This document shows positions 1-6,409 of a stretch of DNA of 6,725 bases, one piece after another. Positions within the stretch are counted from its first letter, which is position 1, and every line of letters starts with the position of its first letter. The notes under the pieces are model-generated. The model had not been told where the DNA came from. It was given only the letters and a program-made list of their open reading frames with translations, and did not search any database. The stretch comes from Clostridiales bacterium. Lineage in GTDB: Bacteria; Bacillota; Clostridia; Lachnospirales; Anaerotignaceae. Both the position numbers and the translations under genes were made by a program. The DNA is taken from assembly GCA_021202325.1 (NCBI GenBank), contig JAJQDF010000016.1, forward strand, positions 1 through 6,725. The letters run 5' to 3'.

Positions 1-4
1 GGGT

Positions 5-10
5 TATAAT
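5..10 (+). promoter_or_regulatory. Possible -10 box of the MATE-malQ-tenA-ABC operon
   Basis: A perfect TATAAT lies at 5-10, about 50 bases ahead of the first start codon. Its -35 partner would fall outside the window, so only half of the promoter can be judged. Transcription would start near 17 and give a short leader of roughly 40 bases. The tight spacing of the next five genes makes this the likely promoter for all of them, but that is inference. Confidence 0.45.
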
Positions 11-58
11 AGAAACAATTTGCGGTTTATGTTAAAAATAGAAATGGGGAAGGTAAAA

Positions 59-1423
59 ATGCCAGTATTTAAAAGCTCTATAAAGAAGGAAGAACTTCTT
101 TTTTCAAACGGAGCTCTTGTAAAACTTATAATTCCGCTTATTATAGAACAGCTTTTGTCTATTCTTGTTGGTATGGCGGACTCTATAATGGTTGCATCGG
201 TTGGAGAAGCGGCTGTTTCATCTGTATCACTGATAGATTCCATAAATATATTACTGTTTTATGTTTTTTCATCAGTGGCTACGGGCGGAGCTGTAGTTGC
301 TGGACAATATCTCGGAAGCAAAAGGCCGGATGAAGCCTGCAAAACCTGCGACCAGCTTCTTAATCTTATTATAGTATTTTCACTTATAGTTACGCTTATT
401 GTGTACGTTGGAAAGGGCTTTATATTAAATGTGCTTTTCGGTCAGATAGAGCCCGATGTAAAGGCTTATGCAAATACATATTTGCTCATAGTTTTTGCGG
501 CCATACCGTTTATGGCTGTGTATAACTGCGGTGCGGCTATGTTCAGAGCCATGGGCAACACAAAGGTATCCATGAAAACATCCATGCTTATGAACGCAAT
601 TAATGTATGCGGAAATGCCCTTCTCATATACGGATTCCACAGAGGAGTTGAGGGCGTAGCTATCCCCACACTTGTTTCAAGAATGGTTGCGGCTTTTGTA
701 ATAATCGGACTGCTTAAAAAGGAAACATTGGAGGTACATCTGAGCAAGAAATTTTCTCCGAAGCTTGACGGAAGCAGGATAAAGCGTATATTAACGATTG
801 GCATACCAAACGGAGTTGAGAACAGCCTGTTCCAGCTGGGCAAGGTTATGCTTTTAAGCCTTGTTTCAACTATGGGAACAAGCGCTGTGGCAGCCAACGC
901 CGTAGGCAATACCATGAGTACATTCCAGATTATGCCGGGACTTGCCATGGGATATGCAGTAGTAACGGTTATAAGCCACTGTGTCGGTGCCGGACGATAT
1001 GACCAGGCAAGGCATTACACAAAGAAAATGATATTAATGACATATATTATGCAGTCGATTACGAACATAGCAATACTTTTGGCTATGCCGCTCATACTGA
1101 GAGCCTATGGCCTTACGGCGGAGACGAGTGCTTTGGCTGAACAGATACTTAAGTTCCATGCTGTATTTGCTATGGTGTTATGGCCAATGGCATTTACACT
1201 TCCCAATACGCTGAGGGCTGCAAACGATGCGAAATTCACAATGATTGTAAGCGTTTCTTCAATGTGGATATTCAGAATAGGCTTTGGCGTGCTTCTTGGA
1301 AAAGTAATGGGCATTGGAGTAATGGGCATTTGGATTGCTATGATTATAGACTGGGTTGCAAGAGCTATATGCTTTATAATAAGATACAGAAGCGGAAAAT
1401 GGACTCAATCAAAATTGATTTAA
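59..1423 (+). CDS. MATE family efflux transporter
   Basis: This is a membrane antiporter of the MATE (multidrug and toxic compound extrusion) family, which exports cationic drugs or metabolites in exchange for Na+ or H+. The 454-residue product matches the usual 440-460 and is hydrophobic throughout, in line with the family's 12 helices in two related halves. Family-like blocks are VAGQYLGSKRPDEA (residues 80-93), FRAMGNTKVSM (162-172), the second-half repeat GIPNGVENSLFQLGK (248-262), ISHCVGAGRYDQA (305-317) and TLRAANDAKFTM (384-395). The frame stays open upstream to a TTG at 20 with ATGs at 29 and 44. I chose the ATG at 59 because GGGGAAGG at 46-53 sits at proper spacing before it and the ATG at 44 overlaps that site. 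It is the first gene of a five-gene run, 12 bases ahead of malQ. The substrate cannot be told from sequence; export of a thiamine-related compound is only a contextual guess. Confidence 0.93.
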   Translation: MPVFKSSIKKEELLFSNGALVKLIIPLIIEQLLSILVGMADSIMVASVGEAAVSSVSLIDSINILLFYVFSSVATGGAVVAGQYLGSKRPDEACKTCDQLLNLIIVFSLIVTLIVYVGKGFILNVLFGQIEPDVKAYANTYLLIVFAAIPFMAVYNCGAAMFRAMGNTKVSMKTSMLMNAINVCGNALLIYGFHRGVEGVAIPTLVSRMVAAFVIIGLLKKETLEVHLSKKFSPKLDGSRIKRILTIGIPNGVENSLFQLGKVMLLSLVSTMGTSAVAANAVGNTMSTFQIMPGLAMGYAVVTVISHCVGAGRYDQARHYTKKMILMTYIMQSITNIAILLAMPLILRAYGLTAETSALAEQILKFHAVFAMVLWPMAFTLPNTLRAANDAKFTMIVSVSSMWIFRIGFGVLLGKVMGIGVMGIWIAMIIDWVARAICFIIRYRSGKWTQSKLI

Positions 1424-1435
1424 CGGAGAGATACT

Positions 1436-2911
1436 ATGGAAAGAGCGAGCGGAATAATAATGCCGATATTCTCACTTCCCTCGAAGTACGGAATCGGCAC
1501 AATGGGCAAGGAAGCTTACAAGTTTGCAGATTTTTTGAAAAAGGCCGGACAGAAATATTGGCAGGTGCTCCCCTTGGGACCTACAAGCTGCGGAAATTCG
1601 CCGTATTCGAGCTGGTCAACATTTGCGGGGAATCCCAACCTAATTGACTTGGAGGAGCTTGCCGAAGAAGGCTTGATAAGCAAGGCTGAGCTTGATAAAA
1701 TCGATTGGGGCGAAGGCGAAAATGTCGACTATGAGAAGATCATAAAAAATAAGCCTTTGATGCTAAGAAAGGCCTATGATAACGGCTTTAAAAAGGCAGA
1801 AAAAGAAGTTGAAGCCTTTGCCGAGAAAAATGCATCTTGGATATACGACTTTGCCTGCTATGCGGCGCTTAAAGACTTTTATGAAAACATTCCGTGGTAT
1901 GAGTGGCCGGAGGATATAAGACTCAGGGAAAAGGCCGCCATGGATGAAATGAAAGAAAAGCTGAAGGATGAAATAAATTATTATATATATATACAGTATA
2001 TTTTCTTCAAGCAGTGGGACAAGCTTAAAAGTTATGCCCATAAGAACAATATTAGATTTATAGGCGACCTGCCCATATATGTTTCACTGGATTCTGCAGA
2101 TGTGTGGTCATCACCGGAGAACTTCCAGCTGGATAAGGACAACGTACCCATAGAGGTGGCCGGAGTTCCGCCGGATTATTTCTCTAAAGAGGGACAGCTG
2201 TGGGGCAACCCTCTCTATGATTGGGATGCCATGAAGGCCGACGGCTACGGCTGGTGGATAAGACGAATTGACGGAGCAAAGAAGCTTTTTGATGTAATAA
2301 GAATAGACCATTTCAGAGGTCTTGAAAGCTATTGGGCTGTTCCCTACGGTGAAAAAACTGCCGTAAACGGCCGCTGGAGAAAGGGCCCGGGAATAGAATT
2401 CCTGAATATAATAAAGGGCTGGTTCGGAAATATAGATATAATAGCCGAGGATCTCGGAATACTGACCGATGAAGTAAGACAGCTGCTTAAGGATTCGGGG
2501 TTCCCCGGAATGAAGGTGCTGGAATTTGCCTTTGACGACAGCCATAACAGCGACTACCTTCCGCATAAATATATTAAAAACTGCGCTTGCTACGGCGGAA
2601 CCCATGACAACGCTACGCTGAAAGAATGGCATGATACCGGAAACAAAGATGAAATAAAATTTGTCGAAGAATATTTGAATATATCGGATAAGGAAGGCTT
2701 TAATTTCGGCATAATCCGAGGCGGCATGGCATCGGTGGCAGATTTGTTTGTAACGCAGATTCAGGACTATTTGGAGCTTGGTGCAGAGGCAAGAACCAAT
2801 ATACCTGGAGTTGCCGAAGGCAACTGGAAATGGCGTATGAAAGAGGGAGCCTGCAATGATAAGCTGGCTGAAAGAATAAAACATTTGACTAAGCTCTATG
2901 GCAGATCCTAA
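1436..2911 (+). CDS. malQ: 4-alpha-glucanotransferase (amylomaltase, GH77)
   Basis: This cytoplasmic enzyme moves alpha-1,4-glucan segments between maltooligosaccharides, releasing glucose, in maltodextrin and glycogen metabolism. The 491 residues match the usual bacterial MalQ length of about 490-500. The N-terminus has the GH77 start (GIIMPIFSLPSKYGIGTMG, residues 6-24) followed by WQVLPLGPTS...SPYSSWSTFAGNP. The catalytic residues are in place: nucleophile D291 in RIDHFRG, acid/base E338 in IAEDLG, and transition-state stabiliser D391 in GTHDN. GDLPIYV (210-216) and GVPPDYFS (243-250) are also family blocks. The ATG at 1436 follows CGGAGAG (1424-1430) with 5-nt spacing. It lies 12 nt after the MATE gene and 12 nt before tenA. 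No maltose transporter or glycogen phosphorylase is near, so its place beside thiamine-salvage genes has no obvious biochemical logic. A (TA)6 run at 1982-1993 encodes part of a tyrosine/isoleucine-rich stretch. Confidence 0.97.
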   Translation: MERASGIIMPIFSLPSKYGIGTMGKEAYKFADFLKKAGQKYWQVLPLGPTSCGNSPYSSWSTFAGNPNLIDLEELAEEGLISKAELDKIDWGEGENVDYEKIIKNKPLMLRKAYDNGFKKAEKEVEAFAEKNASWIYDFACYAALKDFYENIPWYEWPEDIRLREKAAMDEMKEKLKDEINYYIYIQYIFFKQWDKLKSYAHKNNIRFIGDLPIYVSLDSADVWSSPENFQLDKDNVPIEVAGVPPDYFSKEGQLWGNPLYDWDAMKADGYGWWIRRIDGAKKLFDVIRIDHFRGLESYWAVPYGEKTAVNGRWRKGPGIEFLNIIKGWFGNIDIIAEDLGILTDEVRQLLKDSGFPGMKVLEFAFDDSHNSDYLPHKYIKNCACYGGTHDNATLKEWHDTGNKDEIKFVEEYLNISDKEGFNFGIIRGGMASVADLFVTQIQDYLELGAEARTNIPGVAEGNWKWRMKEGACNDKLAERIKHLTKLYGRS

Positions 2912-2923
2912 GGAGGAGAGTAA

Positions 2924-3583
2924 ATGAAGTTTGCGGACAGACTGTTTGAAACAACCAAGGAGCTTTGGGAAAGCTATCTTGAACATCCCTTTGTGAAGGG
3001 CATAGCAGACGGTTCATTGGGTATAGATAAATTTAGATTTTATATGATACAGGACTATAGGTATTTGCTGGAATATTCCAAGGTTTTTGCCTATGGAATA
3101 ATAAAAAGCGGCAGAGAGGACATTATGCGCCGTTTTGCCATGATGGTTAAGGATACCCTTGACGGGGAGATGGACATACATAAAAAATATATGGCCAGAC
3201 TTGGCATAACCTCCGAAGAGGTTGCCGAGGCCAAGACATCCATTATAAATCAGTCCTACACTTCATATATGCTTGATGTAGCGGCAAAGGGCGATGTGCT
3301 GGATGTTCTTGTGGCCGTATTGAGCTGTGCATGGAGCTATCAGTATATCGGTGAGCACCATGTGAAAATACCCGGAGCCCTTGAAAACGAGACATTCGGC
3401 GAATGGATAGACGGATATTCCTGCGAGGGCTACAGAGCCAGCACTCAGGAAATAATCGATTTGGTAAACGAGCTTGGTGAAAATATCACTGAGGACAGGG
3501 TAAAATACCTTGAACAGGTGTTTATCAACTGCAGCAGATATGAGTATATGTTTTGGGACATGGCTTACAGCAAGGAGATGTAA
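2924..3583 (+). CDS. tenA: Thiaminase II / aminopyrimidine aminohydrolase (TenA family)
   Basis: TenA hydrolyses 4-amino-5-aminomethyl-2-methylpyrimidine, a product of thiamine breakdown, to the thiamine precursor HMP; the family can also cleave thiamine. It is a cytoplasmic all-helical protein. The 219 residues fit the usual 215-240. Residues equivalent to the Bacillus subtilis active site appear at nearly the same numbers: D44 and Y47 in QDYRY, Y112, nucleophile C135 and Y139 in SCAWSY, Y165 in IDGYS, and the C-terminal acid E207 in SRYEYMFW. The cysteine marks it as the classical TenA_C type rather than TenA_E. The ATG at 2924 follows AAGGAGG (2910-2916), which overlaps the malQ stop, at 7-nt spacing. 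It is followed after 2 nt by the ABC ATPase, the usual companion in pyrimidine-salvage clusters. The assignment to the family is firm; the physiological substrate is inferred from the family and context. Confidence 0.96.
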   Translation: MKFADRLFETTKELWESYLEHPFVKGIADGSLGIDKFRFYMIQDYRYLLEYSKVFAYGIIKSGREDIMRRFAMMVKDTLDGEMDIHKKYMARLGITSEEVAEAKTSIINQSYTSYMLDVAAKGDVLDVLVAVLSCAWSYQYIGEHHVKIPGALENETFGEWIDGYSCEGYRASTQEIIDLVNELGENITEDRVKYLEQVFINCSRYEYMFWDMAYSKEM

Positions 3584-3585
3584 AA

Positions 3586-4338
3586 ATGCTGGAATTTCGC
3601 AATGTTACATTTCAATATGATGAGGACGAGATTCCGATGATGACAGACCTGTCGTTTACTGTAAACGACGGAGAATTTGTGTCTGTAATAGGTGCCAGCG
3701 GATGCGGAAAAAGTACGCTTTTCAGGCTTATAAACGGCCTTGAGAAGCCGCAGTCCGGAGAAATCGATGTCAACGGAATATCCATAGAAAAGCAGAAAAA
3801 CTATAGCTCTTTTATGCCTCAGAAGGATCTGCTTCTGCCCTGGCGAACCATTGAAAAAAATGTCTGCCTGCCCATGGAGATAATGAAGGTTCCAAAGGAC
3901 AAGCAAAAAGAGAAATGCAAAGAGGTTTTAAAGCAGGTCGGACTTTTGGACTACATGAATAAATACCCAAAGGATCTTTCCGGCGGCATGAAGCAGAGGG
4001 TGGCCTTTGCCAGAACACTTATGGTGGGTGCAGATATGCTTATGCTTGACGAGCCCTTTTCGGCTCTGGATTATCTGACGAGGGTTGATATGCAGGAATG
4101 GCTTCTAAGCCAGTGGCAGGATTCGGGCAAGACGATTATTTTCATTACCCATGATGTTGAGGAGGCCGTTTTTCTGTCAAAGAGGATATTTGTTATACAG
4201 GACAGGCCTTTTTCCAGTATGGAAAGTGTGGAGGTTCCCATGGACTATCCAAGAAAGAGGGAAGACCTGAAAAGACCGGAGGTTGCCGACCTCAAGGAAC
4301 AGCTCATATCGAAGCTTAGAAAGAAGGTTGAGGAATGA
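3586..4338 (+). CDS. thiZ: ABC importer ATP-binding protein, probable (formyl)aminopyrimidine uptake (ThiZ-like)
   Basis: This is the ATPase subunit of an ABC importer of the nitrate/sulfonate/taurine-like class (TauB/SsuB/ThiZ). All nucleotide-binding motifs are present in the 250-residue product: Walker A GASGCGKST (36-44), Q-loop Q79 in MPQKDLLLPWRT, signature LSGGMKQR (131-138), Walker B MLMLDEP (151-157), D-loop SALD (159-162) and the switch histidine H189 in THDVEEA. The frame is open upstream to an ATG at 3553 inside tenA, but the ATG at 3586 has AAGGAG (3573-3578) at good spacing and gives a normal N-terminus (MLEFRNVTFQY). It starts 2 nt after the tenA stop and overlaps the permease start by 4 nt (ATGA), so translation is probably coupled. 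The importer class alone does not settle the substrate. Adjacency to tenA points to formylaminopyrimidine or a related thiamine-degradation pyrimidine. The thiZ symbol rests on that context. Confidence 0.88.
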   Translation: MLEFRNVTFQYDEDEIPMMTDLSFTVNDGEFVSVIGASGCGKSTLFRLINGLEKPQSGEIDVNGISIEKQKNYSSFMPQKDLLLPWRTIEKNVCLPMEIMKVPKDKQKEKCKEVLKQVGLLDYMNKYPKDLSGGMKQRVAFARTLMVGADMLMLDEPFSALDYLTRVDMQEWLLSQWQDSGKTIIFITHDVEEAVFLSKRIFVIQDRPFSSMESVEVPMDYPRKREDLKRPEVADLKEQLISKLRKKVEE

Positions 4339-5084
4339 AAAACAAAATAAATCTGTCATCTCTCATCCTTACTTTTATATTGCTTATGATATGGGAGGCC
4401 GCCGCCCTTGGCATTGATGCTGCATATATTCTGCCCACACCGATACAAGTTATAAAAAAGCTGTGGGAGCTTCGTGTGGCACTTTTTACTGTACATCTGC
4501 CGGCCACAATGGCAGTTACGAGCATCGGTCTTTTGATTTCAATAGTGCTGGGAGTTGCGCTTGCCATAGTTATGGATTCCTTTCCTAAGGCGGAAAAGGC
4601 CATTTATCCCATAGTAATAGCTTCACAGACAATACCGACAACGGCAATTGCACCGTTATTCATACTGTGGTTCGGATATTCCATATGGAGCAAGGTGCTG
4701 GTTACCATACTTATGACGTTTTTCCCCATTACAATAACGGTTTTTGACGGTTTCAAGGCCACAAAGCGTGAAATGGAGGAAATGATAATAACCTATGGTG
4801 CTTCAAAAAAGGATATTTTCTTTACGCTAAAGCTGCCGACAGCCCTTCCGAACTTTTTCTCGGCCATAAAAATGTCCATTCCTTTAAGCGTAATAGGTGC
4901 GGCAATAGCTGAATGGCTGGGTGCCCAGAGCGGCCTTGGTTATTTCAGCAAAAGAATGATGACTCAGCTGGACGGAGCCGGTGTTTTTGCACCGATTGTT
5001 TTGCTGTCTGTTGTGGCTATGATTGCGGTAGCGATTATAAATATACTGGAAAATCGTATCATACAATGGAGAAAGGAACTGTAA
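4335..5084 (+). CDS. thiX: ABC importer permease, probable (formyl)aminopyrimidine uptake (ThiX-like)
   Basis: This is a binding-protein-dependent transport inner membrane subunit (TauC/SsuC/ThiX class, BPD_transp_1 domain), 249 residues and about six hydrophobic segments, which would work as a homodimer with the ATPase encoded just upstream. Diagnostic blocks are ILPTPIQVI (32-40), QTIPTTAIAPLFILWFGY (98-115) and the EAA loop that docks on the ATPase (about residues 147-168, with the invariant glycine at G155). The AEWLGAQSGLGYF block (192-204) is typical of this class. The ATG at 4335 overlaps the ATPase stop as ATGA. A periplasmic-type binding protein normally completes this importer, yet no intact one follows or precedes it in the window. 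At the stop codon a TAATG overlap opens a 15-codon frame that may be the remnant of that gene. Substrate assignment is by association with tenA and thiW. Confidence 0.88.
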   Translation: MKNKINLSSLILTFILLMIWEAAALGIDAAYILPTPIQVIKKLWELRVALFTVHLPATMAVTSIGLLISIVLGVALAIVMDSFPKAEKAIYPIVIASQTIPTTAIAPLFILWFGYSIWSKVLVTILMTFFPITITVFDGFKATKREMEEMIITYGASKKDIFFTLKLPTALPNFFSAIKMSIPLSVIGAAIAEWLGAQSGLGYFSKRMMTQLDGAGVFAPIVLLSVVAMIAVAIINILENRIIQWRKEL

Positions 5085-5151
5085 TGCCTGCCAAGCAGAC
5101 ATATAAGCTTATTGTTTGGACACCAATATAAAAAATCATTGTTTGACATAA
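5084..5151 (+). pseudogene. Possible remnant of the thiY substrate-binding protein gene (5' end only)
   Basis: An ATG at 5084 overlaps the permease stop as TAATG and is preceded by AAAGGA (5072-5077) at good spacing, the layout of a translationally coupled next gene. The frame lasts only 15 codons and ends in KLIVWTPI before a TAA at 5129. ThiY/NMT1-like pyrimidine-binding proteins carry a conserved N-terminal block close to LDWTPNTNHTGLY. In another frame just after the WTP codons, 5134-5148 reads N-H-C-L-T, which recalls NHTGLY. A head fragment decayed by small indels is therefore plausible. Against this: the match is very short, and a secretion signal expected for an extracellular binding protein is absent. 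It could instead be a chance short frame. No other part of the gap to 5268 is recognisable as this gene. Confidence 0.33.
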
Positions 5152-5171
5152 TAACTGGCGTGCCTTATAAT
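5143..5171 (+). promoter_or_regulatory. Consensus sigma-A promoter of the ANTAR regulator gene
   Basis: TTGACA (5143-5148) and TATAAT (5166-5171) are both perfect and separated by exactly 17 bases. Transcription should begin near 5178, leaving a leader of about 90 bases before the start codon at 5269. The promoter lies 59 bases after the permease stop, so the regulator probably has its own strong transcription rather than relying on the upstream operon. No clear terminator was found between the permease and this promoter, so read-through from the operon is also possible. Confidence 0.85.
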
Positions 5172-5198
5172 AAAATGCGTGTTTGTATGATTTTTACA

Positions 5199-5247
5199 GC
5201 ATGGAATACGATAAAGACCATGCGCAAATTTAATCATTATTTTGGTC
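5199..5247 (+). promoter_or_regulatory. Foldable leader of the ANTAR gene with two competing stems
   Basis: GCATGG (5199-5204) and CCATGC (5218-5223) can form a perfect 6-bp stem around a 13-base loop. GACCA (5216-5220) can instead pair with TGGTC (5243-5247), which ends 5 bases before the ribosome binding site at 5253. The two stems share 5218-5220 and cannot form together. This could be a switch or simply chance; neither stem is followed by a U tract, so a terminator is unlikely. I do not recognise a known riboswitch here, and no pair of hexaloop hairpins of the ANTAR-target type is visible. Confidence 0.22.
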
Positions 5248-5268
5248 GGTACAAGGAGGTGCGGCAAT

Positions 5269-5805
5269 ATGGACAGGATAGTTATAGCTTTTGGAAATGA
5301 TAATAACCGAAACCGTATTGCTGAAATCCTTGAGGTTAGCGGATATGCACCCAGAAAGCTCTGCAAAACCGGCAAAGAGGCCATTCGTGCCATCAGGAGC
5401 ATAGGCGGCGGAATAATCATATGCAGCTATAAGCTGGTGGATATGACAGCCGATGACCTCTGCTATGACGTTGGCGATATAGCCATGGTTTTGGCGGTGG
5501 GCTCTCCGGCGATGCTAGAAATGTGTGAAAACATGGAGCTGTGCAAAATTCCGTCGCCTATCAAAAAGAACGACCTTATCTCATCGGTAAGAATGCTGAC
5601 GAGAATGAGAGAAAAAAAGGACGTTATTATAAAAACCGAAAACTCAGAAATAGATTCGAAGATTATTCGGGAGGCTAAAGCTATATTGATGGAAAAATGC
5701 GCTATGACCGAGCCGGAGGCGCACAGGTTCATGCAGAAAAAAAGCATGGACTTAGGCTTTAAGATGATTTCAACAGCAAGACTGATAATAAGTTCATATA
5801 GCTGA
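5269..5805 (+). CDS. ANTAR-domain RNA-binding regulator with degenerate receiver domain
   Basis: The 178-residue protein has an N-terminal receiver-like domain (about 1-113) and a C-terminal ANTAR domain (about 118-175). ANTAR proteins bind nascent leader RNA and prevent formation of intrinsic terminators. The ANTAR block shows the expected AKAILMEKCAMTEPEAHRFMQKKSM pattern in two pieces: AKAILMEKCAM (136-146) and TEPEAHRFMQKKSM (147-160). The receiver looks inactive for phosphorylation: the acidic pair after strand 1 is replaced in IVIAFGNDNN, the usual phospho-aspartate region reads GGIIICSYKLVDM (47-59), and the conserved lysine of the KP motif appears as S in PSPI (95-98). Activity may depend on ligand, partner or dimer state instead. 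The frame is open to a TTG at 5242, but the ATG at 5269 has AAGGAGGTG (5253-5261) at 7-nt spacing. Related ANTAR proteins in Clostridia are, from memory, often near glutamine synthetase genes; here the neighbours are thiamine-salvage genes. Its target is not known. Confidence 0.87.
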   Translation: MDRIVIAFGNDNNRNRIAEILEVSGYAPRKLCKTGKEAIRAIRSIGGGIIICSYKLVDMTADDLCYDVGDIAMVLAVGSPAMLEMCENMELCKIPSPIKKNDLISSVRMLTRMREKKDVIIKTENSEIDSKIIREAKAILMEKCAMTEPEAHRFMQKKSMDLGFKMISTARLIISSYS

Positions 5806-5812
5806 AATAATA

Positions 5813-5841
5813 AGAGGTATCAAGCCGATACCTCTAATTTT
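5813..5841. terminator. Shared bidirectional terminator between the ANTAR gene and thiW
   Basis: AGAGGTATC (5813-5821) and GATACCTCT (5827-5835) form a perfect 9-bp stem with a 5-base loop. It begins 8 bases after the ANTAR-regulator stop and ends 23 bases beyond the thiW stop on the other strand. The plus-strand tail is AATTTTAT and the minus-strand tail TTATTATTT, both modestly U-rich, so it can serve both convergent genes. The tails are weak compared with the strong hairpin in the thiW leader. Confidence 0.75.
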
Positions 5842-5857
5842 ATGCCTGTTATTCTTT

Positions 5858-6379
5858 TTAAGCTTTTTTGCTTTCTCTGCCCATCATCTGCTGAATGTAT
5901 TTGAGGGCGCCAGTCTTTTCCATGCTGAAAAGAAGAATTGCCGCTATTATTGAGCCACCGGCTGTACTTACTAAGAAGGGAAGCACATATGTAAAGAGGG
6001 CGGCTTCCTTGCCTAAAACAAATGTTGCGATAGGGTAGCAGAGCATTCCGCCTATTATTCCGGTTCCGATCACTTCGCCTATGCAGGCAGCAAAAAGATT
6101 GTGTGTTTTGTTATATACAAGGCCTGCAAGCAGTGCGCCTACCATGCTTCCGGGAAAGGCGAGAAGAGTTCCGGTACCTATGAGGTTCCTTATAACCGAT
6201 GTGCAGAATGCGGCCAAAACACCGTATGTTGGGCCAAGGGTTACTGCGGCAACGACATTTACAAGATGCTGGATAGGGAAGCATTTTGATGCGCCGATGG
6301 GAATTGCGAACGCCGAAAGCGCCGAAGCCACAGCCGTAAGCATTGCGGTCGCAACAAGTTTTTTCATACTGAGTTTCAT
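5858..6379 (-). CDS. thiW: ECF transporter S component ThiW (predicted thiazole uptake)
   Basis: ThiW is a small integral membrane substrate-binding component of an energy-coupling factor transporter, predicted in the literature from genome context to take up the thiazole precursor of thiamine (HET). The 173-residue length fits the family. Characteristic blocks are PIGASKCFPIQH (27-38), RNLIGTGTLLAFPGS (64-78), GALLAGL (81-87) and GEVIGTGIIGG (101-111). About five or six hydrophobic segments cover residues 7-150, and the tail is basic. The start at 6379 has AAAGGAG (6388-6394 on the complementary strand) 8 nt upstream; the in-frame ATG four codons later has no such site. Like other S components it needs a shared EcfA/EcfA'/EcfT module that must be encoded elsewhere. 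It faces the ANTAR gene tail to tail and has its own promoter with a terminator in the leader, so its expression appears conditional. With tenA and the ABC genes it completes a two-precursor salvage locus. Confidence 0.93.
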   Translation of the reverse strand: MKLSMKKLVATAMLTAVASALSAFAIPIGASKCFPIQHLVNVVAAVTLGPTYGVLAAFCTSVIRNLIGTGTLLAFPGSMVGALLAGLVYNKTHNLFAACIGEVIGTGIIGGMLCYPIATFVLGKEAALFTYVLPFLVSTAGGSIIAAILLFSMEKTGALKYIQQMMGRESKKA

Positions 6380-6409
6380 AATGATTGCTCCTTTGATATA
6401 AATTGTTGT

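Noticed and set aside
1097..1102. CTGAGA, the signature of the TPP riboswitch
   Set aside because: It lies inside the MATE coding sequence, and the second conserved block of the riboswitch is absent downstream.
1982..1993. (TA)6 run as a phase-variable repeat
   Set aside because: It encodes part of an ordinary aromatic/isoleucine helix region in an intact malQ; no evidence of frame switching.
2111..2986. Long open frame antisense to malQ (291 codons)
   Set aside because: It lies opposite a gene with intact GH77 catalytic motifs, and its translation shows no recognisable domain; it is a by-product of malQ codon use.
5117..5127. TTGG-ACA-CCAA hairpin after the permease as operon terminator
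   Set aside because: The stem has only 4 bp with a 3-base loop, and the following bases are A-rich rather than a U tract.
5201..5233. Ten-codon frame in the ANTAR leader as a leader peptide
   Set aside because: There is no ribosome binding site before its ATG and no run of regulatory codons.
5112..5300. Open frame of about 60 codons across the leader and the start of the ANTAR gene
   Set aside because: It overlaps the regulator start out of frame, has no ribosome binding site, and its translation has no recognisable pattern.
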